DNA of 64,000 nt, from contig JAKOGI010001343.1 of NCBI GenBank assembly GCA_029747015.1, positions 62,001 to 126,000 on the forward strand, written 5' to 3'. The notes beneath the pieces were generated by a model. It was given only the letters and a program-made list of their open reading frames with translations, was not told the origin of the DNA and did not search any database. This DNA is from Carnegiea gigantea. Lineage: Eukaryota > Streptophyta > Magnoliopsida > Caryophyllales > Cactaceae. Below, one piece after another: positions 22,616-34,580 of the stretch. Positions within the stretch are counted from its first letter, which is position 1, and each line of letters opens with the position of its first letter. Position numbers and translations under genes: made by a program.

Positions 22616-23199
22616 AATAATTTGTCAAATGAGGCCCCAATCGTTTCTTTTTTTGGGGGATTGGAGGGAGGAGGCTGGTTAAGTTTAACTAAAAAGAAAA
22701 AGAAAATGAAACTAGGCTCTATTTGCTATCACCCTAAAAAGGCAGGCCCATCAGACATCCACAAACGGAATTGGGCCGACTAGTATTCCTAAATTCGGCA
22801 TCAGCGAGCCCCATTGGCCCATCAATTCTTTCTTCCCAAACTACCCATCCTGAGCACAATGGTGATCAATGTTTGTGAAGTGAAATCCTCCATAATTAAA
22901 GGAAAGACCATAATTTTATACTTTATTTATTCAGCAGTTGAAATTTTTGTTTAATAAATTTATGTATAATTGGTGATAAAATTATTTCATCCCCAGTGAT
23001 AAATTTTTAAATGCCTTTAAATTCTAACCGTTAGATGAATGAACTCTAGGATTGTAGTGCCCCTTTAACTGCACAAGACTTTTTTACAATGTTTATTTGC
23101 CTTCAAGTCATACCAAATTTTTTTATATATAAAAGATAAATAAACATTCATGAGACTTATACATTGTTTCCATAAACTTTTACTTGGAAAATTTCATTA
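22616..23199. other. Intergenic sequence, no gene seen
   Basis: No frame, RNA gene or transposon end recognised. Confidence 0.4.
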
Positions 23200-23350
23200 G
23201 CATAGGTTGGACACTTGTTTTCTTTAAATTAAGTTTTGGGTTTGAACATTATAAACGGAGAAAATTTATCATAGATGAGTTCTACTCTTTGAACCGATAG
23301 TAGCTCGGCACTAGCTAACAAGGAATCCAAGACCAAAAATTATCTATATA
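23200..23350 (+). mobile_element. tRNA-derived SINE-like repeat, copy 2
   Basis: GGACACTTGTTTTCTTTAAA followed by TTTTGGGTTTGAACATTATA (decayed B box) and GGAGAAAATTTATC. The tail matches copy 3 as far as CCAAAAAT. Confidence 0.45.
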
Positions 23351-24231
23351 AAATTATCGATGGTAATCCCCCTTTTTTAGTAATCTATATATACATTGGT
23401 TGTCATTTTAATTTTAGTTTGTCCTATTAAAGTTCTTTCTTCATCTAAAATAGTTTTTCTACCATTTGATGAAAATATTGACTTCTAAATCACTGTAACA
23501 TGGATTGTAAAGTCCTTCATCAACAGTAAAGATGCAAAGTCATTGAAGATTATTCATGAAAAAATTGTCATGGTTTCAAAACCGAACATCAATAAGATTT
23601 ATATTAGTTTTTTCAAAGTTGAATGTCATCTCCATGTTTCAAATCTACAATTATTTATATGAGACTTTTATTGTAAATGCTGTTTACCGTATCGTTAATA
23701 AAATCGTTATGTTCTCTATTAAAAAAACAATGATAATCAAACAAACCACATAAAAAGTAAAAATGATGTCAGTTTGACCTTTAGTAACGTCTAAGAATAA
23801 AAATTGAGCACAAGATTCTAAACATAGTTTACAATAAACCTTGAATACTGAATGAAACATACTGTTTTACTGAATCTTTTCTAAACAGAATGTTTTTCGT
23901 AGCCTGTACTTTCAGTGTAAATTTTGCCTGAGAAAAAAATAAACAAAAAATCTTGGAACAGGGCATGGTGATCTACTGATCTTTATCCCCAGGATCATAC
24001 AAAAAACAAGTAACATTTTGGGGTGTTACTGTATTTACATCTCAAATTTTGATCTTCAAAAACCAAAAAAAAAAAAAAAAGAAGAAGAAAACCCATAATC
24101 CGAACATAAGGAATTGAAAGAAAACCTCAGCTGTTGTTTAAACTTCAATTTCTATGTGCATATATCTCAGCAGTTAATGTCAATGGTTAACCCTTTCCCA
24201 TCATGTAATTAATTTGGTAATCTGCACTTAA
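23351..24231. other. 3' flank of the response regulator, no other gene seen
   Basis: Part of 23,900-24,231 is presumably the 3' UTR of the minus-strand response regulator. A 65-codon plus-strand frame (23,556-23,753) is not supported. A poly-A/GAAGAA run is at about 24,064-24,089. Confidence 0.4.
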
Positions 24232-27200
24232 TTAGTTTCTGGTTCGCATCACCAGGTCCCTCAAGGTCTGCACATCTGATAGTTTGAGTGGCTTTAACAA
24301 GAACATTTCAGCCCCTTCATCCAAGCACCTGCATTAATCCACATGATTAATTAGGCTAATTAATCAGATCTTAAACCCATGCAAAGCTACCTTGATAGAG
24401 TTAGCTTAGCAAGAATCAAAAGGTGGGTAATTGATTACTTGTTGATTCTCTCAGGGACGTTCTCAGATGATAATATCACCACTGGCACTTCTTTCATATG
24501 CGAGGATTCCTACATAAACAACCATAAAGATCAGCATAATGTTCAAGTACCAACTCAATCAAAAGTTGTAAGTTAGTAATTGAAGATTCGCGAATAGATT
24601 TATACTCTAAAACGTCCCCTTACTCAAATGTCCCTTAGGCTTAAAGTGTAGCTACTGTAAAAGCTTACCTTGTGCAATAAATCAATATAGAAGGCTGCTA
24701 AGATTTGAACTCTAGACTTTTTAGTTAGAAAGACTTTAATATCATATTCAAGAACCAACTCAATCGAAAGTTTAACCTGATTGTTGAAGGCCCATGAATG
24801 GATTGCATTTCATGTGATTTGACACTTGTTCCCTTTAAGTAAGGTCTCGCCATCTCGGCAAGTATTATGAATGGAAAAAGTTGTTTTGAAGAGTTCTATA
24901 TCTTTTATAGACCAGATAGTAGCTTGAATCTAGTAATAGAGAGCAAAGGACCAAAAATAATAGAATTCCGAGAAATTATTTCTATCAGTTGTAAGATTGG
25001 TGTTAGCGCAAAAGTTCAAGCTCAAACAAACGAAAAAAATGAACGGATATAAGCATGATTTTGACGTTATTAATATCTAATGGGTACCTTAATCTTCTTT
25101 AGCAGATCATAGCCGGTTATTTCTGGCATGCAGTAATCTGTAAGCACCAAATCCACCTTCAATTCCTGCCCAAAATTGCAAGATAAGCATTTCATGCAAA
25201 GTACAATAAAATCACCTAGAAAACATATGAAGACATTAAATGAGTAACCATGCTAGTTTATTTATAAAAGACTTGCCTCAGTATTGTCTGTTTGATCATC
25301 TCCTAGTCCCAAGAACTCCAATGCTTTCATTCCGTTCTCAGCGATAGTTACTGCTATAATTAAAAACACCATTTGTTGCTGTTGAAGTATGAAAGTGGGT
25401 GTTGTCCCATATTGATAAAAATGAAAGAATATAAAAGTAGGTATTATCCCGTATTGATAAAATTAAAGAGTTTGAATATGTATACAAGGTTGTTAGTTAC
25501 TTCACCCATTGCCAGTTGGTTTTGGGTTGAAACCTCATTTGAGCTTATATGCATGACCCTTTGTTTGTAGCCAAATTGATGTAAAAAATTTAACATATAT
25601 AGTATCAAAGTGGGTTGTTCGATCAGGATTTACCACTGCCCCTATTTGATTAAAATTATGTGCACGTGTTTCGTCTTTTTAGGCCCTGTTCTTTTCGTGG
25701 GTCAATTCTAAAATACCAATATCAATCCTCTTCAATCAACTTCAACCTACTTCAACCCACTTCAACCCATTTCAACTTATTTCAACCCACCTCAACCTAC
25801 CTCAACCCACTTCAACTTATTTCATCATTTTACTCACCTCAATTTACCTACGAAAAGAACAGGCCCTTAGTAGTCCACACGTGAGGGGACATGTTAGAGT
25901 ATAAAAGGCGATTTTGTCCTACATTGATAAAATTAAAGGTTTGAGTATGTATAAACTTGTGAATTAGTCCATCTATTATCCATTAATTTTTGATTAGAAA
26001 CTCATTTGAACTTATATACATGACTCTTTATTTATGGCCTACTTGATATAAAAAATTTAAAAATTCAGAAATTTTAGACCAATATTGATAAAGCATGACA
26101 CAATAAGCTACTGCCATAGTGGTATTCTATTTCGTAGGTCACTAAAGCATTGTGCTCTCGCCGACCTTTTTTATAGTAATAAATTCAGTTCATTCAATTG
26201 AGTAAAAATAAATTTAGTGCAGAAAAGTAAATACAAATTAGAAGTTGTCTTAAAAAGCAATAAGGAACAATTAGGACTTTATGTGAAGTAAGCAACTATA
26301 ATTAGATATAATCGGCCAGAAGTGCCAAGCGATGTGCTAATAATGCTCTTAAATGTTGAAATTAATGAATAAGCTTAAGAAGTACTTAATATGGCACATC
26401 CTCAATTACTTGCTACTCTACACATTTCGTTCTATGAGTAAGAATAGTCTATAGACAATTGTAGAACTTGAATCTAGATTTTTGAAATTTGGCACCAGAT
26501 ATCCGGAGGTATGGAAAGAGCAGTTGTGAGAAGTGGATAAACCATTAAAAAAAAAAAAAACAACAACAACAACAATTATTCATGAACGTTTCCACAGAAA
26601 GACCCCTCGATCCTAGCAACTTAAACATATCACAATTAGGTACGTACCTAGAAGCATACCAATGGAATGAACAAAACATGACAATTAACATAATATAGTC
26701 ATAGGCCTTAGGTGGTAACGTGATCATGAGCAAAGTTATTGATGTTGCACCCACCCACGAAGTATGTAAAGAGCCAAACATTGGGAACTACCCGCGAAAG
26801 AGGTTAAAACAGAAACAAGAACAAGAAAGGGCCACTTAAATGGAAAAAATTGATCGTATTTCATCCTTAATCAATTGAACTAACTGATGCCCATATCATG
26901 ATATCATATGCTCTTCTCATCAATGATGCTGGGGCTAATAGGTTGTCAAAGAGTAGTATACTTGTAATAAGGCTCGCTCCTTTTTGGTCAAAAAATAAAT
27001 AAATAATAAAAGGTTTACAAGTCAAACAAAAGGATTGTCAATTAACATAAAAAATGGTATATTTATTAACAAGGATATATCACCAATAATTTATCATATC
27101 AAGCTTCGAAACAGATTTTGTTGGCGAATAATTAACCTAATCTGTCCCATAATTGACTGGCAAATTTTATTCTGCAACACAAGCTTCGATAATAAAATAT

Positions 27201-28520
27201 TATCCCCGATCCTATAGCACATAAAGAACGAGAAGAAGGGGAATAATTTAGGAAGATTTAGTACAACCTCAATTAATCAAGAACATGCAGAACACTATAC
27301 CAAATGAAAACAGCATATCTAGGGTTTATTCCTTAGTGATTCCAAGTTGCCCTCTTACTGAAAAATTCAATTTCCCCTTAAAATTTCCATTTTCTATTCT
27401 TAACTGATACTCATTGGGGGATAATCAGGGTTGAGATTATATTGAGGTCCTCAACTTAAAACACGCTTACCCAAGACAAACGTGTACACCAGGGATTTCC
27501 AAGATTACCCTCATGATATCCAGAAGCTCAAAATGTTAAAAATTGGACTCACAGTACAAAGAAATTAATACAAAGTCAAAACAGAATATGCAGAGAAGTT
27601 CATCATAATGCATAAAAACAGACACGAACAATCTAATTAAGCCCGAGTGTTACAAATTAAAACAACTATTTAAATTCAAAAAGTAAAGAACTTACTGCAC
27701 TGTGCATATCAAATTCTAATTCAAGTGGATGTATCTCTATCTCAAAGCCCACATTATACTCTTAGGAGTACGAACTCTTACAAGTTACGTCAGTGTTACA
27801 TATTAAAAATTGTTTGTATAACAAATACATGCTGAAAAAATATATATTATATGGCAATTAAAAGGGAATACACACTCCTAGGTATATGATATACATCATC
27901 TCTCAACCACAATATTTCAGTAAAACCACCTCATACAGGTAAGAAACTTCTTTAATACACTAATCTCATTCCAAATTCACACAAAATATAATACTTAACC
28001 AGACAGTGAGTCAATACGTAATGATTAAAAATCAACCTTACTTAAAAACTCAAAAAAGGCCAAGATAACTCAATTTTTATCTGAATTTGCATTAACCTAA
28101 CTTAAACCGAATCGAACCCGAACATTAAACAAAGTTGTTTATGTCTGCAGGACACATGTATTTGGATCAATTGGTAACAACAAAATACGAACCTATAAAC
28201 CCAAATCAAAACCTCATTGATGTCAAACCCACGTAACTTTGTTCATATTTTCGGGTTCTGAAAACCAGATTTTCATCACTTTGTAGCGATTAATTAAGGT
28301 GCAAAATTGAAACCATAATAGTATATAGAAGAATTAAAGATGGAGATTGTGAAGATGAATTAATGGGCATACCTTTGAAGGAGGAAGTCTTGAGCAACTT
28401 CTCAATGAGTTTACGGTCAACAAGATTATCATCCACGGCCAACACTCTTAGCTCATGATTGCCATTATCATCCACATTCGAAGAAGAAGAAGAAGAAGCT
28501 CCCTCAGTCTCACCCTTCAT
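24232..28520 (-). CDS. ARR17-like: Type-A cytokinin response regulator (ARR16/ARR17-like), five exons
   Basis: Exons on the minus strand: 28,520-28,373, 25,350-25,277, 25,165-25,088, 24,509-24,439 and 24,328-24,232 (148+74+78+71+97 bases, 155 codons plus stop). All phases join correctly. The start is the MKGETEG methionine; upstream frame codons lack an ATG. After a Ser-rich N-terminus the receiver domain holds the acidic pair Asp30-Asp31 (LAVDDN), the phosphoacceptor Asp84 (LTDYCMP), Ser114 (VVILSSEN) and Lys136 (FLLKPLK). The protein ends shortly after the receiver, so it has no DNA-binding output domain: a type-A regulator, a phosphate acceptor that dampens cytokinin signalling. The very short C-terminus and the [15 protein letters not shown] stretch point to the ARR16/ARR17 branch. 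Intron 2 has a GC donor. Intron 1 (about 3 kb) holds a MITE. Confidence 0.92.
24541..24770. repeat. Direct repeat pair bracketing about 190 bp in intron 3 of the response regulator
   Basis: TTCAAGTACCAACTCAATCA (about 24,541) and TTCAAGAACCAACTCAATCG (about 24,749) flank a segment containing CCTTAGGCTTAAAGTGTAGC and GATTTGAACTCTAGACTTTT. The same word order occurs in a dispersed repeat common in plant introns. Its class (short non-autonomous element) is uncertain. Confidence 0.4.
24800..24970 (+). mobile_element. tRNA-derived SINE-like repeat, copy 3
   Basis: ACACTTGTTCCCTTTAAGTA then a damaged B box (AAGGTCTCGCCATCTCGGCA) and GAATGGAAAAAGTTG. Lies in intron 3 of the response regulator. Homologous to copies 1 and 2. 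Confidence 0.45.
25271..25277 (-). other. GC-type 5' splice site of intron 2, response regulator
   Basis: On the minus strand the exon ends ACTGAG and the intron begins GCAAGT. AG|GCAAGT is the consensus of the minor GC-AG class of U2 introns, where a perfect match to U1 elsewhere compensates the C. No GT nearby preserves both frame and receiver sequence. Confidence 0.85.
25679..25869. mobile_element. PIF/Harbinger-type MITE, 185 bp, TSD TTA
   Basis: Body 25,682-25,866. The left end GGCCCTGTTCTTTTCGTGG and the reverse complement of the right end GGGCCTGTTCTTTTCGTAG match at 17 of 19 positions. TTA flanks on both sides (25,679-25,681 and 25,867-25,869), fitting the TWA target of PIF/Harbinger. 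The interior is a run of TTCAACYYAY repeats. Lies in intron 1 of the response regulator. Confidence 0.85.
25870..28289. other. Remainder of intron 1 of the response regulator
   Basis: No gene supported. A poly-A run followed by (CAA)n sits at about 26,549-26,575 and could mark the tail of a minus-strand retroposon, but I found no target duplication. Confidence 0.4.
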
Positions 28521-29101
28521 CTCTATCGATCTCTCTCTGTCTCTCAATGGCGTTGTGTTGAAGGAACAGAGATGATGAGTAAAGGGGGGAGAGAGAAGGA
28601 TAAAACTGACCCAGAAAAGTCTGGATATGATGAAATGTACTTAATTACAACGAGCGAGGATTCAGTTCAGATTCAGATATGGGTGAAAATGAAACCAAAA
28701 CCAAAACCAAATCCTCTTCGAGGTATGTTGCTTGATTCTCTGTGAATTTCCCGTCTTTTCTGATTTCCCAGTTGCCTAGCTTTGCTAGCTCAATTATGCC
28801 ATGCAGTAGATGATCAGATCAGATGATATCATCTTTCCCTTGTTTCTTTCTTTCTTTCTTTCTTTTCTTTTCTTTGTGAGATGAGATTAGATTCTCTCTC
28901 CTCCCTCCGAGCACAAGTCAGGTTTGATTTTATTCTCTCTCTCTCTTCCCTTTTCAAATCCCTTTTTTATAAGGTGTTTCCTGGAAACAAAGCAGATATC
29001 AGTAACAAAAACATATCTCATTCTCAGGTCTACGGCCAGAAAAAAGGAAAATATTTTCTCATCAACAAAAGATCAAGAAAATAATTTAAATTATAATTAC
29101 T
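28521..29101. other. Promoter-side flank of the response regulator
   Basis: Holds the probable 5' UTR and promoter (minus strand). A (TTTC)n tract at about 28,845-28,876 and a CT-rich run at 28,934-28,948 are visible. No discrete cis-element could be fixed with confidence. Confidence 0.4.
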
Positions 29102-29108
29102 TAGCCAT
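29086..29108. repeat. 23-bp word flanking the copia insertion, first copy
   Basis: TTAAATTATAATTACTTAGC and the following CAT occur here and again at about 35,370-35,392. The element inserted at the end of this first copy. Confidence 0.75.
29102..29107. repeat. Target-site duplication of the copia element, left
   Basis: TAGCCA before the LTR start; repeated at 35,285-35,290. Confidence 0.8.
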
Positions 29109-29483
29109 GTTGGACACGTTTTTATGTGGCCTGAGTTATCATTTATCTAATTAATTGATCATTGACCTAATAAATACCCTACGTATTTATTTGGTAATTA
29201 TTTGATGGACGTAATTACCCTTATGACCTAATTAGGGTTTCCCCTTGGGTGTATATAAATAGAGGTATTAGGCAGAGATCAAGATACCAATCTTACGCCT
29301 CCTCTCTGCCTCTCTATTCTCGTGAGTCTCATCCTCACCTTAGCCATCATAACGATACACCCTAAACGGGAACTCGATCTGCGTGAGAATCATGGCCTCA
29401 TCCCTAACCACGTTTACAGGATTATCAGGTACACATGATTTAATTCCTGATTTATATCTTTTATGTTTAAGAATTGATCAACA
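29108..29483 (+). repeat. 5' LTR of the copia element
   Basis: 376 bp. Contains TATATAAATAGAGG at about 29,252-29,265, a good TATA box for the element's own promoter, with pyrimidine-rich leader sequence downstream. The short frame starting MRIMASSLTTF spans the LTR end and is repeated in the other LTR; it is not a gene. Confidence 0.95.
29252..29265 (+). promoter_or_regulatory. TATA box of the copia LTR promoter
   Basis: TATATAAATAGAGG in the 5' LTR, the usual plant TATA consensus. The same motif is in the 3' LTR at about 35,053-35,066. Confidence 0.7.
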
Positions 29484-29485
29484 TG

Positions 29486-29498
29486 TGGTATCAGAGCC
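29486..29498 (+). other. Primer binding site, initiator tRNA-Met type
   Basis: TGGTATCAGAGCC, two bases after the 5' LTR. Confidence 0.93.
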
Positions 29499-30054
29499 TT
29501 ATGTTGATGAATCAATTCTTTTTATTTTCGGACATCAGCATTACTTTTCCTTAAAATTAAGATCTAAGTTTTTCGGAATTAATCCATAAAATTACTTTCT
29601 TATGCTTCGAATATCAGCAAGTATAATTTGTGATGAATTATTTGAAGTGTTCATCCTTATTTTGATGAAATCTTCTAATTCTGGTATTTGTTTTGGAATA
29701 TAATTGTGTTTCTTTAAATTGTATGGCATATCTCACTTTTGCATAATATATTCTATTTCCTTATTTATGAATTTATTTTACCTAGAATAGCAAAACTAAG
29801 TAAGGGATATGCTAAAATACCATTGAAAAGGTTAAATCCTTTTACTTGAAAATCTCTTGCCTTATACGCCTTTTAATTAAATCAATTTCAATGGGTCCCC
29901 AAATTTTTTTGTAGCCCCGCCCGAATCGCTTTAACTTTTGCGGTTAATTAATTATTAACATTAAATTTATAAGTCATTTGACTAATCTTAAATAAAATTC
30001 ATTTTATGATTAGTTAAATTGATTTATTTTGCTTGACTTGAACAATACCTTAGA

Positions 30055-30295
30055 GTACACTTCTGCCCAAAGGTGATGTGTAACATTTGTGAAATTTATT
30101 TCAAGCCTTATTAAGCATTGTCATTTAGTGCATATCCTTAAATAGATATTTGCATGACACTCGCCTTAAATACATAATATTTCACTTCTGTCCAAAGATG
30201 ATGTGTTATAATTGTGTACTGCGAACTAAATATATATGTACATTAAAATTTAAATGTTTCACTTCTGCCCAAAGGTGATGTGTTACATTCAAATT
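30055..30295 (+). repeat. Three dispersed copies of a 25-bp motif in the copia leader
   Basis: ACTTCTGCCCAAAGGTGATG (about 30,060), ACTTCTGTCCAAAGATGATG (about 30,184) and ACTTCTGCCCAAAGGTGATG (about 30,259), each followed by TGT(A/T)A. They lie between the PBS and gag, in the untranslated leader where packaging or translation signals would be expected. Confidence 0.8.
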
Positions 30296-30332
30296 GCACA
30301 TCATTATTTTATTATTCATAATACTTAAATAA

Positions 30333-33300
30333 GTGGTCATAACCAAAGTGAAAGCCATTTGTTTGAGTAGAATTAAATTTAGTCTATTATTTTGGTGTTA
30401 TAATAGACTATTATCACAGCTTCATTACTATATAATGGTCCTTAACTTCGCCAGCCTTAGTTCATTACCTCTTAACTTCTTCTTTAATTTTGTGTCTTAT
30501 TTCTCTCATCTGAATCCATTATCAGCCCCAAATATGGGAATTGAGACCTTGAACGGTGCTAATTTTTCTTCATGGAAAGATTCACTGATGCTAACTCTTG
30601 GCATGTTGGATTTTGATTATGCACTGAGAGAGCCTGCCCCTCCTGCCCTCACTGATAAAAGTACTGCTGAAGATAAAATAGTACATGAGAGATGGGAGAG
30701 GTGCGACAGAATGGCTCTTATGCTTATTAAAAATTCCATCAGCATAATCATCAGGGGAGCTATTCCAGATTCATCTAATGCTAAAACATATCTGGCTTCC
30801 GTGGAGGAACAATTCAAAGCAACTTCTAAGGCACATGCTAGTACTCTTATTTTGAAGATGGTGACTACAAAATATGACGGGAATAGCGGCATTCGTGAGC
30901 ACATCATGATGATGAACGACATGGCCCGCAAGCTCAAGGGATTAGACATGGAGATCAGTGAAGGTTTTCTGGTGCACTTCATAATGACTTCTCTTCCTGC
31001 ATCTTTTGAAGCTTTCAAGGTCAACTACAACACCCAGAAGGTCAAGTGGTCGATGAATGAGTTGATTGCTATGTGCGTACAAGAAGAAGAGCGTCTGAAG
31101 CTGGACAAACCTGATGTGGCTTACCTCATGACCACTAATCCAAAGAAGAGGAAGAGAAATGTCGATAAGAAGGAAGTTTCTAAAGTCCAGAAACGTGATG
31201 CAAGTGCTTCTTCCAGCTCTAAGAACTCCAAAGGGAAGTCTTACTGCAAGTTCTGCCGCAAGGAAGGACATAGACAGAAAGACTGCCAAGACTTTAAAGA
31301 GTGGCTGACGAAGAAAGGTAATCATCTTTACATGATACTTGAGTCCTTTAATTTAAATGTTCCAACTAATACATGGTGGTTTGACTCTGGTTCTATGGTT
31401 CATGTAACCAACTCACTTCAGGGATTCCTTACAATCCAGAAGCTGGAAAGAAACCGAAGAACACTTAAGCTGGGGAATGGAACAGAATTAGCTGTCGAAG
31501 CCATGGGAACCTTAGAATTAATAATGAAAACTGGTTTGTGTATTAAACTTTATGATACCTTATATATTCCTGAGATTACTCGGAATTTAGTATCAGGACC
31601 AAAGTTAGACATAGACGGTTTTGATGTTTCTCATGGTCATGGCAGACTTACTATTAGTTTCAATTCTCAAGTGTTTGGTCATGGTTTTCTGGATGGTGGT
31701 CTCTATAAATTAGAACTAGATGATGATTTTTCCAAATCTTTGTTGTCATATAATATCAATCAGACACTAACAAAGAGAAAACGAAAACGAGACTTAGAAA
31801 CTTCATCCATGTTGTGGCATCAACGCTTAGGCCACATTTCACGAGAACGTCTATCTAGACTCGTGAAGAATGAAGTGTTACCATCTCTCGATTTCAATGA
31901 TTTTGGAACATGTGTCAAATGCCTTAAAGGTAAAATGACATCAGTGAATAAGAAAGGTGCCACAAGGAGTTCTAATTTATTAGAGCTCATTCACACTGAC
32001 ATTAGTGGTCCTTACTCTATCACTGGAATAACTGGACATAACTCATTTATCACTTATATTGATGATTATTCTCGTTATATGTACTTGTATCTCATTAAGG
32101 AAAAATCTGAATCACTTACAACTTTTAAAGATTATAAAACTGAAGTTGAAAAACAACTTGATCGTCAGATAAAAATTGTAAGATCAGATAGAGGAGGTGA
32201 ATATTATGGTAGACATACTGATGTGGGTCAAGCTCCTGGTCCATTTTATGAGTTTTGCAAGGCCCAGGGGATTGTAAACCAATATACCATGCCTGGTACT
32301 CCTCAACAGAACGGTGTTGCTGAGAGAAGAAATAAGACCCTAATGGACATGGTACGCAGTATGTTAGCCAACTCAGGTTTACCTCTATTTCTCTGGACCG
32401 AGGCCTTAAAAACAGCTGTTCATATACTCAATAGGGTTCCTTCTAAAGCTGTCCCTAAAACTCCTTATGAACTCTGGACAGGAAGGAAACCGAGTCTAAG
32501 ATATATGAAAGTATGGGGTTGTCTTGCCGAAGCTAAACTTTATAATCCCTTCTTGAAGAAACTCGACATGAAAACTGTAACTTGCTACTTCATTGGTTAT
32601 CCTTCTCACTCAAAAGGTTACAGATTTTATTGTCCTTCCCATGTCACTCGCATTGTAGAAACCAAAGATGCTCATTTCCTTGAAGATTTTAAGGTCAGTG
32701 GGAGTAGTGAAAACCCTTATGATGAATTGCTAGAAGTACAAGACGCGGGGGGGATAGACTTGTCGATTACTTTACCTCCAATTACTCCTTTTGTACTCAA
32801 TGCCAATCCGCAGGACACTGCACCACCTCCTACTCCTAATGTACCTGGAAATGAAGACACCTCAAATGATAACCATCAAGACAATGCCGCCAATGCTCAA
32901 CCTGAAAATTTGCTCAGGAGGTCATCTAGGTCTAAAAGGCCTACTAACTTTGATGATTATGTTACCTACCTGACTGAAGCAGAAATGGATGCTGGAAAGT
33001 TTACTGATCCTACCTCTTATAATGAAGCCATTAACAGTGATCAGTCTTCCGAATGGAGTAAAGCCATGATTGAAGAGCTTGACTCCATGAAGAAAAATGA
33101 TGTTTGGGATTTGGTTGAATTACCCAACGGTGTCAAACCCGTAGGATGTAAATGGGTCTTCAAAACAAAACTGGACCCGAATGGAAACATTGAACGCTAC
33201 AAAGCGAGATTGGTTGCAAAGGGCTACACTCAGAAAGAGGGAATTGACTATCAAGAGACCTTTTCTCCTGTCTCTCGAAAGGATTCCTTAAGAATTGTTA

Positions 33301-34580
33301 TGGCCCTTGTAGCTCATTTTGATTTAGAGCTACATCAGATGGATGTCAAAACCGCTTTCCTTAATGGCGATTTGGATGAAGAAGTGTTCATGAAACAACC
33401 CGAAGGATTCAAATCTGAAGGTCAAGAGCACTTAGTCTGTAAGCTAAAAAAATCCATATACGGGTTGAAGCAGGCATCACGTCAATGGTACCTAAAGTTG
33501 CATCAAGTCTTGAAGTCAGAAGGTTTCATAAAGAATCAAGTGGATCAATGCGCCTACCTCAAGATGAGTGGGAGCAACTTTACTATACTTGTCCTTTACG
33601 TAGATGACATTCTATTGGCAAGTAATAGTTTAGACATGTTGCATGAGTCCAAGCGCTTACTCTCGCGTAATTTTGACATGAAAGATCTCGGGGAGGCTTC
33701 TTATGTTATTGGCATCGAAATACACCGAGATAGAGTCAATGGTATTTTGGGATTATCTCAAAAGGCTTACATTGAGCGTGTCCTTACACGTTATAACATG
33801 CAACATTGCTCTCCTTCTGTGGCTCCAGTAGTTAAGGGAGATGTTTTCGGTTTATTTCAATGTCCGAAAACAGAGGTTGAAAAAGAACAGATGAGAATGA
33901 TACCTTATGCGTCAGTAGTAGGAAGCCTTATGTATGCACAAGTCTGTACTCGTCCAGATATCGCTTACATTGCTGGAATGTTAGGTCGTTATCAGACCAA
34001 TCCTGGTCTTGATCACTGGAAAGCAGCTAAGAAAGTTCTTCGATATCTACAAGGGACAAAAGACTATAAACTGACTTACAGAAGGAGTGATAATTTAGAA
34101 GTGGTTGGTTATTCTGATTCTGACTTTGCTAAGTGCAAAGATGACAAGAAATCCACTTCAGGGTATATCTTTATGTTAGCTGGCGGACCTATCTCGTGGA
34201 AGAGTCATAAGCAAGAGTTGACTGCAACTTCTACGATGATGGCAGAATACATTGCGCTGTACAACGCAACCTGTCATGGAATGTTGCTCAGAAACCTTAT
34301 CACTGGACTCAAAGTAGTTAATTCCATCTCTCGACCATTGAAGCTTTATTGTGATAACTCAGCCGCCGTTAGTTTCTCGAACAGTAACAGTTCGACTGGC
34401 GCTGCTTTATATCTTGATACAAAGTACTTGTTCGTACGTGAGCGAGTTGAGGAAAATAAACTTTGTATTGAGCATATAAGTACTAAGAATATGCTTGCGG
34501 ATCCGATGACTAAAGGTCTCCCTCCTAAGATTTTCGAAGAACATGTTTCGAAGATGGGGTTATCTAAAGACCTTATTTAG
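30333..34580 (+). CDS. Copia Gag-Pol polyprotein, intact 1,415 codons
   Basis: The longest frame starts at 30,333. The methionines at 30,435 and 30,534 ([16 protein letters not shown]) are alternative starts, and the last best matches where UBN2-type Gag usually begins. Order: Gag with UBN2-like domain (about 70-260), CX2CX4HX4C knuckle at residues 305-318, aspartic protease with DSG at about 351, GAG-pre-integrase motif LWHQRLGH (about 493), integrase catalytic D556, D619, E664, reverse transcriptase with YVDD at about 1,089-1,092, and RNase H ending with the [10 protein letters not shown] motif. All catalytic residues checked are present and there is no stop or frameshift. Residues 1-67 are hydrophobic and unlike Gag, so the true N-terminus is probably later. 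The lineage within copia is not assigned. Confidence 0.95.
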   Translation: MVITKVKAICLSRIKFSLLFWCYNRLLSQLHYYIMVLNFASLSSLPLNFFFNFVSYFSHLNPLSAPNMGIETLNGANFSSWKDSLMLTLGMLDFDYALREPAPPALTDKSTAEDKIVHERWERCDRMALMLIKNSISIIIRGAIPDSSNAKTYLASVEEQFKATSKAHASTLILKMVTTKYDGNSGIREHIMMMNDMARKLKGLDMEISEGFLVHFIMTSLPASFEAFKVNYNTQKVKWSMNELIAMCVQEEERLKLDKPDVAYLMTTNPKKRKRNVDKKEVSKVQKRDASASSSSKNSKGKSYCKFCRKEGHRQKDCQDFKEWLTKKGNHLYMILESFNLNVPTNTWWFDSGSMVHVTNSLQGFLTIQKLERNRRTLKLGNGTELAVEAMGTLELIMKTGLCIKLYDTLYIPEITRNLVSGPKLDIDGFDVSHGHGRLTISFNSQVFGHGFLDGGLYKLELDDDFSKSLLSYNINQTLTKRKRKRDLETSSMLWHQRLGHISRERLSRLVKNEVLPSLDFNDFGTCVKCLKGKMTSVNKKGATRSSNLLELIHTDISGPYSITGITGHNSFITYIDDYSRYMYLYLIKEKSESLTTFKDYKTEVEKQLDRQIKIVRSDRGGEYYGRHTDVGQAPGPFYEFCKAQGIVNQYTMPGTPQQNGVAERRNKTLMDMVRSMLANSGLPLFLWTEALKTAVHILNRVPSKAVPKTPYELWTGRKPSLRYMKVWGCLAEAKLYNPFLKKLDMKTVTCYFIGYPSHSKGYRFYCPSHVTRIVETKDAHFLEDFKVSGSSENPYDELLEVQDAGGIDLSITLPPITPFVLNANPQDTAPPPTPNVPGNEDTSNDNHQDNAANAQPENLLRRSSRSKRPTNFDDYVTYLTEAEMDAGKFTDPTSYNEAINSDQSSEWSKAMIEELDSMKKNDVWDLVELPNGVKPVGCKWVFKTKLDPNGNIERYKARLVAKGYTQKEGIDYQETFSPVSRKDSLRIVMALVAHFDLELHQMDVKTAFLNGDLDEEVFMKQPEGFKSEGQEHLVCKLKKSIYGLKQASRQWYLKLHQVLKSEGFIKNQVDQCAYLKMSGSNFTILVLYVDDILLASNSLDMLHESKRLLSRNFDMKDLGEASYVIGIEIHRDRVNGILGLSQKAYIERVLTRYNMQHCSPSVAPVVKGDVFGLFQCPKTEVEKEQMRMIPYASVVGSLMYAQVCTRPDIAYIAGMLGRYQTNPGLDHWKAAKKVLRYLQGTKDYKLTYRRSDNLEVVGYSDSDFAKCKDDKKSTSGYIFMLAGGPISWKSHKQELTATSTMMAEYIALYNATCHGMLLRNLITGLKVVNSISRPLKLYCDNSAAVSFSNSNSSTGAALYLDTKYLFVRERVEENKLCIEHISTKNMLADPMTKGLPPKIFEEHVSKMGLSKDLI

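Noticed and set aside
26545..26781. Retroposon ending in poly-A plus (CAA)n
   Set aside because: The tail-like tract is clear but no target duplication or recognisable body was found, so it is only noted within the intron entry.
29383..29589. 68-codon frame crossing the copia LTR end and PBS
   Set aside because: Repeated in the 3' LTR and ends soon after the PBS. Leader RNA, not a coding gene.
30617..31325. Antisense frames within copia gag
   Set aside because: Mirror images of the real gag frame without domain similarity.
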